DNA of 64,000 nucleotides from positions 6,444-70,443 of the forward strand of contig NZ_RJNA01000003.1 in assembly GCF_003943815.1 (NCBI RefSeq), in the 5' to 3' direction. The DNA is from Streptococcus cristatus (GTDB lineage: Bacteria > Bacillota > Bacilli > Lactobacillales > Streptococcaceae). Below are positions 18,700-28,937 of the stretch, in pieces (position 1 is the stretch's first letter; each line of letters begins with the position of its first letter). Below the pieces are notes generated by a model. That model was not told the origin of the DNA and did no database searches. It saw nothing but the letters and a program-made list of their open reading frames with translations. A program made the translations under genes and the position numbers.

Positions 18700-18716
18700 A
18701 ATAGAAAGGTGACTAA

Positions 18717-20630
18717 ATGGACAAAAAAGAAGCATTAAGAACCTTTACAACAGGTGAAAACTTTCATTTGCAGCATTATTTGGGAGTGCATCAGGATGTG
18801 GTGGATGGCAAGGCTGGCTACACCTTTAGAGTTTGGGCTCCAAATGCGCAGAATGTGCATCTGATTGGAGATTTCACCAATTGGTATGGAGAGCAGATTC
18901 CTATGACTCGCAATGAAGGCGGTGTCTGGGAAGTCTTCACGGATTTGCCTAAGGAAGGAGATATTTACAAGTACAATATCAAACGCAGTAGTGGTCAGGA
19001 AATCTTGAAAATTGATCCGCTGGCTATCTATTTGGAAGAGCGCCCAGGTACGGGAGCTATTGTTCGGACTATTCCAGAAAAGAAGTGGCAAGATGGACTT
19101 TGGCTGGCTCGGAGAAAGCGTTGGGGCTTTTTCTCAAGACCGGTCAATATCTATGAAGTGCATGCTGGATCTTGGAAACGTAATCCTGACGGCAGTCCAT
19201 ATTCTATGGCTCAGCTTAAGGAGGAGTTGATTCCTTATCTGGTCGAAATGAACTACACGCACGTTGAGTTCATGCCGCTCATGGCCCATCCTTTGGGACT
19301 CAGCTGGGGCTACCAGCTCATGGGCTACTTTGCCTTTGAACATACTTATGGAACGCCAGAGGAATTTCAAGACTTTGTCGAAGAATGTCACTTGAATAAT
19401 ATTGGTGTCATTGTGGACTGGGTTCCAGGTCACTTTACCATCAATGACGATGCCTTGGCCTACTATGATGGAACACCAACCTTTGAGTACCAGGATCATG
19501 ACCGAGCTCATAACTATGGCTGGGGTGCCTTGAATTTTGATCTAGGAAAAAATGAAGTGCAATCTTTCTTGATTTCTAGTATCAAGTTCTGGATTGATTT
19601 CTATCATCTAGATGGGGTTCGTGTGGATGCAGTTAGCAACATGCTCTATCTAGACTACGATAGTGGTCCTTGGCAGCCAAACAAGGACGGCGGTAATCGC
19701 AACTATGAAGGTTATTACTTCCTGCAACGCCTCAATACGGTTATCAAATTAGCTCATCCAGATGTCATGATGATTGCTGAAGAGAGCTCGTCCGAAACCA
19801 AGATTACGGGTATGAGAGAAATGGGCGGTTTGGGCTTTGACTTCAAGTGGAATATGGGCTGGATGAACGATATTCTCCGGTTCTACGAAGAAGATCCGAT
19901 TTACCGCAAGTACGATTTTAATCTGGTGACCTTCAGCTTTATGTATGCTTTTTCTGAAAATTTCCTCTTGCCTTTCTCTCACGACGAAGTTGTTCACGGT
20001 AAGAAGAGCATGATGCATAAGATGTGGGGTGACCGCTATAATCAATTTGCTGGTCTCCGCAACCTCTTGACCTATCAAATCTGCCATCCAGGCAAGAAAT
20101 TGCTCTTTATGGGTTCAGAATTTGGTCAATTCCTAGAGTGGAAGTCAGAAGAGCAGCTGGAATGGTCAAATCTGGACGATCAGATGAACAAGCAGATGCA
20201 GAGCTTCACTTCGGCCCTCAACGCCTTTTATCGAGATAATCGTCCGCTTTGGGAGATTGATCTTAGCTACGATGGCATCGAAATCATTGATGCCGACAAT
20301 ACCGATCAGAGCGTCCTTTCCTTTATCCGTAAGACGGAAAAAGGAGATATGCTGGTCTGTGTATTCAACATGGTGCCAGTAGAGCGCAAAAACTTTACCA
20401 TTGGTGTGCCAGTGGCAGCCGTTTATGAAGAAGTATGGAATACTGAATTAGAGAAATGGGGAGGTGTTTGGAAAGAACACAACGAAACAGTTCAGTCTCA
20501 AGAGGGACTATGGAAAGATTATCCGCAGACCTTGACCTTTACGCTACCAGCTTTGGGAGCAAGTATTTGGAAAATCAAGCGTCGTGTGAATGTTCGTAAA
20601 AATGCTAAAAAAGATTCCACAAAGGAGTAG
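18717..20630 (+). CDS. glgB: 1,4-alpha-glucan (glycogen) branching enzyme
   Basis: The 637-residue GH13 enzyme makes alpha-1,6 branches in glycogen. An N-terminal CBM48 domain (about 20-110) precedes the catalytic barrel with [11 protein letters not shown] (nucleophile Asp), AEESSS (acid Glu) and [10 protein letters not shown] (transition-state Asp). It is the first gene of the glg operon; glgC starts 3 bp after its stop. GAAAGGTGAC precedes the ATG. The promoter and cre site just upstream suggest glycogen synthesis is under catabolite control. Confidence 0.96.
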   Translation: MDKKEALRTFTTGENFHLQHYLGVHQDVVDGKAGYTFRVWAPNAQNVHLIGDFTNWYGEQIPMTRNEGGVWEVFTDLPKEGDIYKYNIKRSSGQEILKIDPLAIYLEERPGTGAIVRTIPEKKWQDGLWLARRKRWGFFSRPVNIYEVHAGSWKRNPDGSPYSMAQLKEELIPYLVEMNYTHVEFMPLMAHPLGLSWGYQLMGYFAFEHTYGTPEEFQDFVEECHLNNIGVIVDWVPGHFTINDDALAYYDGTPTFEYQDHDRAHNYGWGALNFDLGKNEVQSFLISSIKFWIDFYHLDGVRVDAVSNMLYLDYDSGPWQPNKDGGNRNYEGYYFLQRLNTVIKLAHPDVMMIAEESSSETKITGMREMGGLGFDFKWNMGWMNDILRFYEEDPIYRKYDFNLVTFSFMYAFSENFLLPFSHDEVVHGKKSMMHKMWGDRYNQFAGLRNLLTYQICHPGKKLLFMGSEFGQFLEWKSEEQLEWSNLDDQMNKQMQSFTSALNAFYRDNRPLWEIDLSYDGIEIIDADNTDQSVLSFIRKTEKGDMLVCVFNMVPVERKNFTIGVPVAAVYEEVWNTELEKWGGVWKEHNETVQSQEGLWKDYPQTLTFTLPALGASIWKIKRRVNVRKNAKKDSTKE

Positions 20631-20633
20631 GAT

Positions 20634-21776
20634 ATGAAGAATGAAATGCTAGCTTTGATTCTTGCCGGTGGGCAAGGAACTCGTCTTGGAAAGCTCACAC
20701 AAAGTATTGCAAAACCAGCAGTACAGTTTGGTGGTCGTTATCGTATTATTGATTTCGCGCTGTCAAACTGTGCCAACTCTGGGATTAATAATGTCGGTGT
20801 GATTACCCAGTACCAACCACTTGCTTTGAACAGTCACATCGGGAACGGTTCAAGCTGGGGCTTGGATGGTATCAACACAGGTGTATCCATTCTTCAGCCT
20901 TACTCTGCCAGTGAAGGAAATCGTTGGTTTGAGGGAACTAGCCACGCTATTTTCCAAAATATTGACTATATCGACAGCATCAATCCTGAATATGTCTTAA
21001 TCCTATCTGGTGACCATATCTACAAGATGGACTATGATGATATGCTCCAATCCCATAAGGATAACAGCGCTAGTTTGACGGTTGCAGTCTTGGATGTACC
21101 TCTCAAGGAGGCCAGCCGTTTTGGTATCATGAATACCGACGCTAACAATCGGATCGTTGAATTTGAAGAAAAACCAGAAAATCCTAAATCTACCAAGGCT
21201 TCTATGGGAATCTATATCTTTGACTGGCAACGTCTCCGCAATATGTTGATTGCTGCTGAAAAGAGCAATGTAGATATGTCCGACTTTGGTAAGAATGTTA
21301 TCCCTAACTATCTTGAATCTGGCGAAAGTGTTTATGCTTATGAATTTAACGGCTACTGGAAAGACGTTGGTACGATTGAGTCACTTTGGGAAGCTAATAT
21401 GGAATACATTAGTCCAGAAAATGCTTTAGACAGTCGTGATCGTCAGTGGAAAATTTACTCACGCAACTTGATTTCACCACCCAACTACCTTGGTGCAAAT
21501 GCTCATGTTGAAGATTCTTTGGTAGTTGACGGCTGTTTTGTGGATGGAACTGTTAAGCATTCTATTCTTTCAACAGGCGCTCAAGTTCGTGAGGGTGCAG
21601 AAGTTATTGATTCTGTCATTATGAGTGGCGCTATTATCGGTCAGGGAGCTAAGATTAAACGTGCGATCATTGGTGAGGGCGCTGTTATTTCTGATGGTGT
21701 AGAGATTGACGGAACAGATGAAGTGCAAGTAGTCGGATATAATGAAAAAGTGGGGGTACCAACAGATGAAGATTGA
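20634..21776 (+). CDS. glgC: Glucose-1-phosphate adenylyltransferase, catalytic subunit
   Basis: The 380-residue enzyme makes ADP-glucose, the glucosyl donor for GlgA. The nucleotide-binding [15 protein letters not shown] loop is complete and intact, as are the substrate motifs [10 protein letters not shown] and the C-terminal left-handed beta-helix repeats. In Firmicutes GlgC works with the non-catalytic partner GlgD, encoded next and overlapping by 11 bp. AAAGGAGTAGG lies before the ATG. Confidence 0.96.
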   Translation: MKNEMLALILAGGQGTRLGKLTQSIAKPAVQFGGRYRIIDFALSNCANSGINNVGVITQYQPLALNSHIGNGSSWGLDGINTGVSILQPYSASEGNRWFEGTSHAIFQNIDYIDSINPEYVLILSGDHIYKMDYDDMLQSHKDNSASLTVAVLDVPLKEASRFGIMNTDANNRIVEFEEKPENPKSTKASMGIYIFDWQRLRNMLIAAEKSNVDMSDFGKNVIPNYLESGESVYAYEFNGYWKDVGTIESLWEANMEYISPENALDSRDRQWKIYSRNLISPPNYLGANAHVEDSLVVDGCFVDGTVKHSILSTGAQVREGAEVIDSVIMSGAIIGQGAKIKRAIIGEGAVISDGVEIDGTDEVQVVGYNEKVGVPTDED

Positions 21777-22905
21777 TAAATATTCAGCGATTTTAGGAAA
21801 TACGGTCGGTTTCCACGACATGTCAACCTTAACAGAACATCGTCCAGTTGCCAGTTTGCCATTTGGTGGGAAATACCGCTTGATTGACTTCCCACTTTCT
21901 AGTCTTGCTAATGCTGGTGTTCGTAGCGTCTTTGGTATCTTCCAGCAAGACAATATCAGCTCTGTATTTGACCATATTCGTTCAGGTCGTGAGTGGGGCT
22001 TGTCTACACTTTTGAGCCACTACTATCTAGGTATTTACAATACTCGTGTAGAAAGCAGCACAGTTGGTAAGGAATATTATGAACAGTTACTGACTTATCT
22101 GAAGCGCTCAGGCTCTAACCAAACTGTAGCCCTGAACTGTGATGTGTTGATCAACATTGACCTAAATCAGGTCTTCCACTTACATAACACAACCCAGCAA
22201 CCGATGACAGTGGTTTACAAGAAATTGCCATCTAAGGACATTTCAGATGTGAATGCAGTTCTGCAAGTCAGTGAAACAGACCATGTCCTAGGACATAAAC
22301 TGCATAGTGATAGAGACGAGGGCGAGCTCTTCAATATGTCTACAGATATTTTTGTAGTAGATACGCCTTGGTTGATTGAAAAATTGGAAGAAGAAGCCCA
22401 AAAAGAATTCCCACAAAAACTGCGCTATGTTCTTCGGGACTTGGCAGCTGAAGTTGGAGCTTTTGCTTACGAGTACACAGGCTATCTGGCAAATATTTAC
22501 TCTGTTGAATCATACTATAAGGCCAATAAAGATATGCTTGATCGGCAGAAATTTTACTCTCTCTTCTCGCCAAATCACAAGATTTATACAAAGGTGAAAA
22601 ATGAAGAGCCGACTTACTATGCAACAGGATCAAAAGTAAATCGTTCTCAGTTTGCCTCAGGTAGTATTGTAGAAGGTGAAGTTGTAAATTCTGTTATTTC
22701 GCGGAATACAAGAATTTTAGCGGGTAGCAGTGTCAAAGACAGTCTCCTCTTCCCGCGCGTTGTCGTTGGAAAAAATGCAGTGGTAGAATATGCAATTGTG
22801 GACAAGGGCGTTGAGATTGCTGAAGGAGTTGTCGTTCGAGGGACAGCTGAACATCCAGTTGTACTGAAGAAAGGTCAAAAAGTTACAGAGGACATCGTTT
22901 CATGA
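21766..22905 (+). CDS. glgD: Glucose-1-phosphate adenylyltransferase, regulatory subunit
   Basis: The 379-residue GlgD is a GlgC paralogue that raises the activity of GlgC in a hetero-oligomer. The N-terminal GGQGTRL loop of GlgC is replaced by [12 protein letters not shown], so catalysis is lost, as is usual for GlgD. I start it at 21766, inside the end of glgC, after a GGGGGT site, because homology begins at [12 protein letters not shown]; the frame is open 24 bases further up. It overlaps glgA by the ATGA type junction. Confidence 0.93.
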   Translation: MKIDKYSAILGNTVGFHDMSTLTEHRPVASLPFGGKYRLIDFPLSSLANAGVRSVFGIFQQDNISSVFDHIRSGREWGLSTLLSHYYLGIYNTRVESSTVGKEYYEQLLTYLKRSGSNQTVALNCDVLINIDLNQVFHLHNTTQQPMTVVYKKLPSKDISDVNAVLQVSETDHVLGHKLHSDRDEGELFNMSTDIFVVDTPWLIEKLEEEAQKEFPQKLRYVLRDLAAEVGAFAYEYTGYLANIYSVESYYKANKDMLDRQKFYSLFSPNHKIYTKVKNEEPTYYATGSKVNRSQFASGSIVEGEVVNSVISRNTRILAGSSVKDSLLFPRVVVGKNAVVEYAIVDKGVEIAEGVVVRGTAEHPVVLKKGQKVTEDIVS

Positions 22906-24332
22906 AAATTTTATTTGTAGCAGCAGAAGGGGCACCTTTTTCCAAGACGGGTGGCTTGGGAGACGTTATCGGCGCTCTCCCCAAATCCTTGGTCAAAGCT
23001 GGTCATGAGGTTGGAGTCATTCTGCCCTATTATGATATGACGGATGCTAAATTTGGTGATCAAGTTGAAAACCTCTTCTCTTTTGAAGTCAGTGTCGGCT
23101 GGCGTCGGGAGTATGTCGGTGTCAAAAAGATTGAGTTGGAAGGTGTCAACTTCTACTTTATCGATAATCAGCATTATTTCTTCCGTGGACATGTCTATGG
23201 TGATTTTGATGACGGCGAACGTTTTGCCTACTTCCAATTAGCAGCAATCGAACTGATGGAGCGCATTGACTTTATTCCAGATGTTCTCCATGCGCACGAT
23301 TACCATACAGCTATGATTCCTTTCTTGGTCAAGGAAAAATACCGCTGGATTCAGGCCTATAATAACATCAAGACAGTGCTGACGATTCACAACTTAGAGT
23401 TTCAGGGACAATTTCCGGATAGTATGCTTTGGGAACTCTTTGGTGTCGGCTATGAACGTTATGCGGATGGCACTCTCCGTTGGAATGACTGCCTCAACTG
23501 GATGAAAGCGGGCATTCTCTATGCGGATCGCGTGACAACTGTTTCACCGAGCTATGCCAACGAAATTCGGACAGCTGAGTTTGGTTGCGGTCTGGATCAG
23601 ATTCTTCGGATGGAGTCAGGCAAGCTGGTCGGCATTGTCAATGGTATCGATACAGATATCTACAATCCAGAAACCGATAAATTGCTGGCTTACCACTTTA
23701 ACAAAGATGATTTGACTGGGAAATTGGAAAATAAACGAGCTCTTCAAGCAAAAGTAGGCTTGCCAGTTCGGGATGATGTTCCTGTCGTTGGTATCGTCTC
23801 TCGATTGACACGTCAAAAAGGTTTTGATTTGGTGGTGGAAGAGTTACATAATCTGCTTCAGGAAGATGTGCAAATTGTGCTACTTGGAACAGGTGACCCT
23901 GCATTTGAACGGGCCTTCGCTTGGTTTGGCCAGGCTTATCCTGAAAAACTATCCGCTAACATTCTTTTTGATGTTACTTTGGCTCAGGAGATCTATGCAG
24001 CCAGTGATATTTTCCTTATGCCGAGCCGCTTTGAACCTTGCGGTCTGTCGCAGATGATGTCCATGCGTTACGGTACACTGCCACTGGTTCACGAGGTTGG
24101 TGGCCTGCGAGATACGGTTGAACCTTTCAACGTCTATGATGGGCAGGGAACAGGCTTTAGCTTCAATAACTTCTCTGGTTATTGGCTAACATGGACATTC
24201 AAAGAAGCCCTCAATCTTTACTGGCATGACCAAGAAGCTTGGCATAGTCTGCAAATACAGGCGATGGAAAGAGATTTCTCTTGGGATACAGCCAGTCGAG
24301 CATATAGTGATTTATATGAGTCACTGCTCTAG
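22902..24332 (+). CDS. glgA: Glycogen synthase (ADP-glucose dependent)
   Basis: The 476-residue GT5 transferase extends alpha-1,4-glucan from ADP-glucose. The KTGGLGDV donor-binding loop is at residue 15, HNLEFQG near 163, and the C-terminal GT-B half has [11 protein letters not shown] and the acid motif [12 protein letters not shown]. The start overlaps the glgD stop by 4 bp. A 12-bp hairpin without a U-tract follows before glgP, so some transcripts may read on into glgP. Confidence 0.97.
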   Translation: MKILFVAAEGAPFSKTGGLGDVIGALPKSLVKAGHEVGVILPYYDMTDAKFGDQVENLFSFEVSVGWRREYVGVKKIELEGVNFYFIDNQHYFFRGHVYGDFDDGERFAYFQLAAIELMERIDFIPDVLHAHDYHTAMIPFLVKEKYRWIQAYNNIKTVLTIHNLEFQGQFPDSMLWELFGVGYERYADGTLRWNDCLNWMKAGILYADRVTTVSPSYANEIRTAEFGCGLDQILRMESGKLVGIVNGIDTDIYNPETDKLLAYHFNKDDLTGKLENKRALQAKVGLPVRDDVPVVGIVSRLTRQKGFDLVVEELHNLLQEDVQIVLLGTGDPAFERAFAWFGQAYPEKLSANILFDVTLAQEIYAASDIFLMPSRFEPCGLSQMMSMRYGTLPLVHEVGGLRDTVEPFNVYDGQGTGFSFNNFSGYWLTWTFKEALNLYWHDQEAWHSLQIQAMERDFSWDTASRAYSDLYESLL

Positions 24333-24351
24333 AATATTGCATTAGAACAGC

Positions 24352-24382
24352 AATCCTCTCTTGTTTCTGACAAGAGAGGATT
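24352..24382 (+). other. Strong hairpin between glgA and glgP
   Basis: AATCCTCTCTTG and CAAGAGAGGATT form a perfect 12-bp stem with a 7-base loop. It lacks a T-run (TTGTCGG follows), so it may stabilise the glgBCDA message or partially stop transcription. Confidence 0.5.
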
Positions 24383-24456
24383 TGTCGGGTAAGTGGTCTT
24401 TCTCATGTTGACATCTTATCCAGACGGATGCTTTTCCCTAAAAGAAAGGAAGTTGA

Positions 24457-26862
24457 TTGGTAAAAATGGAATTAAATAAAGAACAGTTTATCCGAGATTT
24501 CAAGGATACTTTGCACGAACGACAGCTGATTAAGATTGCGGATGCTACGCCTGCCGAGCTTTTTCAAGCCCTCGCTAGTACTATTCGTAAATATATCACG
24601 CCACTGTGGCTGGAGCGCCGCAATAAACTCGTAGAACAGCAGCAAAAGACAGCCTATTATTTCTCAATTGAGTTTCTGCCGGGACGTATGCTGGAAACTA
24701 ACCTACTCAATTTAGGTATTCTCGACACGGTCAAGGAAAGCTTTGCTGAGTTAGGAGTTGACTTTGAGGATGTAAAAAATGCTGAGCACGATATGGCGCT
24801 GGGAAATGGAGGCCTTGGCCGCTTGGCCGCAGCCTTTATGGACTCGCTAGCTACAACGGGCTATCCAGGATTTGGAAATGGAATTCGCTATCGCTACGGT
24901 CTTTTCAAGCAGAGAATCGTAGATGGCTATCAGGTGGAAATTCCAGACGATTGGTTTGGCAGTCTGGGCAATGTCTGGGAAACCCGTAAGGATCACGGCA
25001 TTGTGGATGTTAAAATCTTTGGTAATGTCTACTTGCGTGCCAATGAAGAAGGCCGCATTGTGCCGGTTTATGAGCATTCTAAAACACTGCGGGCCGTTCC
25101 TTACGATGTGCCGCAGATTGGCTTTGGCAATGACAATATCAACAATCTCCGTCTATGGGATGTTGAAATCCCAGAAGAATATGAGTTGGACTATCCAACC
25201 ATTGAAGCCCGTCGACGGGTGCAAGATATCACTGCCATTCTCTATCCAGACGATTTTAGTTACGAAGGAAAAGAACTGCGCCTGATTCAGGAATACTTCA
25301 TGACCAGTGCGGGTTTGCAGACTATTATCAAGTCTTACCTCAAGCAAGGTCGACCGCTCAAGGATATTCATGAGAAGGTCTCTGTCCATATCAACGATAC
25401 CCACCCAGCAGTCGCGCCAGCTGAGTTTATGCGCCTTTTGCTGGATGATTATGGTCTCGAGTGGGCAGATGCTTGGAATGCGACGGTAAAAACTATGAGC
25501 TACACCAACCACACCATTTTGTCAGAAGCCTTGGAAAAATGGGATGCGGAGCTCTTCAAGAATGTTCTGCCACGGGTTTATCAAATCATCCTAGAAATCG
25601 ACAACCGCTATGTGGCTGAAATGGCTGGACGTGGACTTGATCCGCAAGTCATCGAAAGCACTCGGATTGTCAAGGACAATCAAGTCCACATGGCTCACTT
25701 GGCTATCATCGGTGGTCATTCAATCAATGGTGTGGCCAAACTCCACACAGAACTGCTCAAAGAAGACACCTTGCGTGATTTCTACAGTATTTATCCAGAG
25801 AAGTTTAATAACAAAACCAATGGGATTATCCAGCGCCGCTGGCTGCAGATTGCGGACCAGCCTCTGTCAGCTAAGATTGATAAGCTGATTGGCAAGGGCT
25901 GGAGAAGTGATATTCACGAGCTGCGCAAGCTTTTGGAATTTCAAGACAATCAGCAAGTGTTGGCTGATTTCTACCGAGTGAAGCAAGAAGCCAAGGCCCG
26001 TCTGGCTGACTTCATCAAGGAATCAACAGGAGTGGAAGTTTCTACAGAAGCCATCTTTGATGTACAGGTCAAACGGCTCCACGCCTACAAGCGTCAGCTG
26101 CTCAACCTGCTTCATATCATCAAGCTCTATTGGGACCTCAAGGACAATCCTGACAAGGATATGGTGCCACGCGTCTTTATCTTCGGTGCCAAGGCCGCTC
26201 CAGGCTACCACTTTGCTAAGTCGGTTATCAAACTGATTAATGAAGTAGCCAATCTGGTCAACAAGGATGAAAGCCTGCAAGGCAAGCTCAAGGTTGTTTT
26301 TCTAGAAAACTACCGTGTCAGCCTGGCTGAGCTCATCATTCCTGCGGCAGATGTATCTGAGCAGATTTCTCTGGCTTCCAAGGAAGCTTCGGGTACTTCC
26401 AACATGAAGTTCATGATGACAGGTGCCATTACCCTAGCCACTCTGGACGGAGCCAATATCGAAATCAAGGACGAGGTCGGTGACGACAACATTGTCATCT
26501 TCGGGCTGGACAAGGACCAAGTTTATGAGCACTATGCCCGCCACGATTATTACTCACGCGGTGTCTATGAAAGCAATCCAGATATTCGCCGAGTGGTCGA
26601 TACCTTTGTCAACGGCACCATTCCAAACGTCCGCGAAGAAGGATCTGAAATCTACGAAGCCCTTATCACCCATAATGACGAATACTTCCTCTTGGAAGAT
26701 TTCCATTCCTATGTAGAAGCTCAAGAGAAGATTGATGCTCTCTATCGTGACAAAGAAAAATGGGCCCGCATGAGCTTGATCAACATCGCTACATCTGACA
26801 AGTTCACCTCAGACGATACCATTGAGCAATATGCCAAGGAAATCTGGAACTTGGAGAAATAA
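24457..26862 (+). CDS. glgP: Glycogen/maltodextrin phosphorylase
   Basis: This GT35 enzyme of about 801 residues releases glucose-1-phosphate from glycogen with pyridoxal phosphate bound to the Lys in SGTSNMKFMMTGA. The motif GNGGLGRLAACFMDS-like block (GNGGLGRLAAAFMDS near 115) and the VKRLHAYKRQ motif are present. The TTG at 24457 suits the AGGAAG site best; an ATG at 24466 three codons later is an equally likely start by homology. It closes the glg cluster, joining breakdown to synthesis. Confidence 0.94.
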   Translation: MVKMELNKEQFIRDFKDTLHERQLIKIADATPAELFQALASTIRKYITPLWLERRNKLVEQQQKTAYYFSIEFLPGRMLETNLLNLGILDTVKESFAELGVDFEDVKNAEHDMALGNGGLGRLAAAFMDSLATTGYPGFGNGIRYRYGLFKQRIVDGYQVEIPDDWFGSLGNVWETRKDHGIVDVKIFGNVYLRANEEGRIVPVYEHSKTLRAVPYDVPQIGFGNDNINNLRLWDVEIPEEYELDYPTIEARRRVQDITAILYPDDFSYEGKELRLIQEYFMTSAGLQTIIKSYLKQGRPLKDIHEKVSVHINDTHPAVAPAEFMRLLLDDYGLEWADAWNATVKTMSYTNHTILSEALEKWDAELFKNVLPRVYQIILEIDNRYVAEMAGRGLDPQVIESTRIVKDNQVHMAHLAIIGGHSINGVAKLHTELLKEDTLRDFYSIYPEKFNNKTNGIIQRRWLQIADQPLSAKIDKLIGKGWRSDIHELRKLLEFQDNQQVLADFYRVKQEAKARLADFIKESTGVEVSTEAIFDVQVKRLHAYKRQLLNLLHIIKLYWDLKDNPDKDMVPRVFIFGAKAAPGYHFAKSVIKLINEVANLVNKDESLQGKLKVVFLENYRVSLAELIIPAADVSEQISLASKEASGTSNMKFMMTGAITLATLDGANIEIKDEVGDDNIVIFGLDKDQVYEHYARHDYYSRGVYESNPDIRRVVDTFVNGTIPNVREEGSEIYEALITHNDEYFLLEDFHSYVEAQEKIDALYRDKEKWARMSLINIATSDKFTSDDTIEQYAKEIWNLEK

Positions 26863-26888
26863 TACTCCTGAGAAAACATGAACAATTA

Positions 26889-26918
26889 GAGATTGGGGCT
26901 TGGGTCTCAGTCTCTTTT
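26889..26918 (+). terminator. Terminator after glgP
   Basis: GAGATTG pairs with CAGTCTC (7 bp, one wobble), followed by TTTTG. Confidence 0.65.
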
Positions 26919-27003
26919 GTATCCATCTACCATCTTATCTAGAAATATGCTATAGTAGAGAAAGTATGAGAATTCGACTTTTTGAAAAGCAGGGTAAGCA
27001 AGC

Positions 27004-27504
27004 ATGAAAGACTACGCGATTTTTTATCAACAATTAACGGCTCCCTTTCGCAGTTGTCCTAGGATAGTGAAAGGAATGACCTATTTTAATAGGGGGATGA
27101 CTGTTTTTATGCCGCTGGTGTATGGATTGGTCTTGATTGATGCCTTTCTGACAGAAGGTTGGAAAGGGCTGCTTGCTTTTTTTCTCCTTCCAGCTATCGG
27201 ATTTGGTCTCTTGTCAGCTATTCGTAAACGACTGAATCAAGCACGCCCTTACGAGAAATGGGCTATTCAACCCTTGCTGGCCAAGGATACATCAGGCAAG
27301 TCCATGCCCAGCCGCCATGTCTTTTCGGCGACAGTGATTTCTATGTGCCTGCTCTACTTTTTCTGGCTGCCGGGGCTTATCTGCCTCTTGCTTTCAGCAG
27401 GGCTGGCTCTAGTGCGCGTGATTGGCGGAGTGCACTATCCAAAGGATGTAGTGATAGGATACCTTTGCGGAATTTGCTGGGGAGCTTTAATCTTTTTATT
27501 ATAA
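27004..27504 (+). CDS. PAP2-family membrane phosphatase
   Basis: The 166-residue protein has four or five hydrophobic segments and the three phosphatase motifs in order: KRLNQARPYEKW (motif 1, near 75), MPSRH (motif 2, near 101) and RVIGGVHYPKDV (motif 3, near 140). Such proteins dephosphorylate lipids such as undecaprenyl pyrophosphate or phosphatidic acid at the membrane. The ribosome site AGGGTAAG is moderate. It stands alone between glgP and manA, so its substrate is not suggested by context. Confidence 0.88.
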   Translation: MKDYAIFYQQLTAPFRSCPRIVKGMTYFNRGMTVFMPLVYGLVLIDAFLTEGWKGLLAFFLLPAIGFGLLSAIRKRLNQARPYEKWAIQPLLAKDTSGKSMPSRHVFSATVISMCLLYFFWLPGLICLLLSAGLALVRVIGGVHYPKDVVIGYLCGICWGALIFLL

Positions 27505-27550
27505 ATGTCTGGCGAGAGCCAGATTTTTCTTTGTAAAGTAAGTTGAGGAG

Positions 27551-27580
27551 TAGACAAAGTGCCCGAGTCTATATTATAAT
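27551..27580 (+). promoter_or_regulatory. Promoter of manA
   Basis: TAGACA (27551-27556), 18 bp, and TATAAT (27575-27580). Confidence 0.7.
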
Positions 27581-27653
27581 GTAAGCAGTACCAAACTTTT
27601 ATCATCAAGGATTGCCTGATTTTGGATGATGAAAAATATGTAAGGAGACTATT

Positions 27654-28595
27654 ATGTCAGAACCGTTATTTCTAGAGTCTGTGATGCAGGAGAAAATTTG
27701 GGGCGGCACTAAGCTGCGTGATGTTTTTGGCTATGAAATCCCCAGCGACCATGTGGGCGAGTATTGGGCAATTTCGGCTCATCCGAATGGTGTTTCAACC
27801 GTCAAGAATGGACGCTTTGCAGGTCAGAAGCTAGATGTTCTCTATGCCGAGCACCGAGAGCTTTTTGGCAATCGCCCCGAGCCAGTCTTTCCGCTTTTGA
27901 CGAAGATTTTAGATGCCAATGACTGGCTCAGCGTTCAAGTCCATCCAGATGATGCCTATGGATTAGAGCACGAAGGAGAGCTTGGCAAGACAGAATGCTG
28001 GTATGTCATCGCTGCAGACGAAGGGGCAGAGATTATCTACGGTCACAATGCCCAGAGCAAGGAAGAGTTGCGTCAGCAAATCGAGAGCAAGGACTGGGAT
28101 CATCTTTTGACCAAAATTCCGGTCAAGGCTGGTGACTTCTTTTATGTGCCAAGTGGCACCATGCATGCTATTGGCTCAGGCATTCTGATTTTAGAGACTC
28201 AGCAGTCTAGCGACACAACTTATCGGGTCTATGACTTTGATCGTAAGGACGATGCTGGCAATCTTCGTGAGTTGCATTTGGAGCAATCGATTGACGTTCT
28301 GACTATCGGTGAGCCAGCCAATAGCCGTCCCGTTACCATTCAGGCAGACGATTTGACCTCTACTCTTTTGGTGGCTAATGACTTCTTTGCTGTTTACAAG
28401 TGGGACATTGCTGGTTCTGTTGAATTTAAAAAGACAGTAGATTACAGCCTGTTCAGCGTTTTGGAAGGTGCTGGCGAGTTGACAGTAGATGGATTAGTGT
28501 ATCCAATCGAAAAAGGCTCTCATTTCATTCTACCGAGCGATGTTACAGAATGGATCTTGTCTGGCGACTTGCAACTAATTGTCAGCCATCCATAG
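27654..28595 (+). CDS. manA: Mannose-6-phosphate isomerase, class I
   Basis: The 313-residue cupin enzyme interconverts mannose-6-phosphate and fructose-6-phosphate. The zinc site motif QVHPDDAYG is near residue 99, with the conserved GKTECWYV and PSGTMHAIG blocks after it. Length matches the short Firmicute type. TAAGGAG precedes the ATG. A 175-bp interspersed repeat starts 14 bp after its stop and probably supplies its transcription terminator. Confidence 0.95.
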   Translation: MSEPLFLESVMQEKIWGGTKLRDVFGYEIPSDHVGEYWAISAHPNGVSTVKNGRFAGQKLDVLYAEHRELFGNRPEPVFPLLTKILDANDWLSVQVHPDDAYGLEHEGELGKTECWYVIAADEGAEIIYGHNAQSKEELRQQIESKDWDHLLTKIPVKAGDFFYVPSGTMHAIGSGILILETQQSSDTTYRVYDFDRKDDAGNLRELHLEQSIDVLTIGEPANSRPVTIQADDLTSTLLVANDFFAVYKWDIAGSVEFKKTVDYSLFSVLEGAGELTVDGLVYPIEKGSHFILPSDVTEWILSGDLQLIVSHP

Positions 28596-28608
28596 TGAAA
28601 AAACAAAT

Positions 28609-28783
28609 GAGAGTGGGACAGAAATCGGTAATTCGTTAGAATTCGATTTCGTCGTCCCACCTCCGCACAGTTGAGTAGGGCTGTGAAAGCTGATGAAATC
28701 AGCGTAGTAGAGCCCACTCAACCACTGCGTCTTGATCGACAATCCAAAGACAATTGAGAGGCTAGGACTTTTGTCCCAGCCTC
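28609..28783 (+). repeat. 175-bp interspersed repeat, copy 1
   Basis: The element starts GAGAGTGGGACAGAAATCGG and ends GGACTTTTGTCCCAGCCTC. An inverted copy at 63045-63219 has the same length and differs at only about 7 positions. The end contains a stem (AGGCTAGGACTTTTGTCCCAGCCT) closed by a T-tract outside, so here it acts as a terminator for manA. It has no coding capacity and looks like a MITE-like intergenic repeat of the kind common in streptococci. Confidence 0.85.
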
Positions 28784-28937
28784 ATTTTTCTTTATTTTCG
28801 AAGAATGAATAGAGAAAACAGGACTTTAACTTCAATCGGTGAAAAAGTCCAATAAATGAGGCATTTCATCATGGTTGCTTGAAGAATTTTTTTTTGAAAA
28901 ATGGTACAATGAAATGGAATATCCAAAGGAGTTGAAT
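28784..28937 (+). promoter_or_regulatory. Gap with extended -10 of the AI-2E gene
   Basis: TGGTACAAT at 28902-28910 is an extended -10; no good -35 at 17 bp. Nothing else is visible in this gap. Confidence 0.45.
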
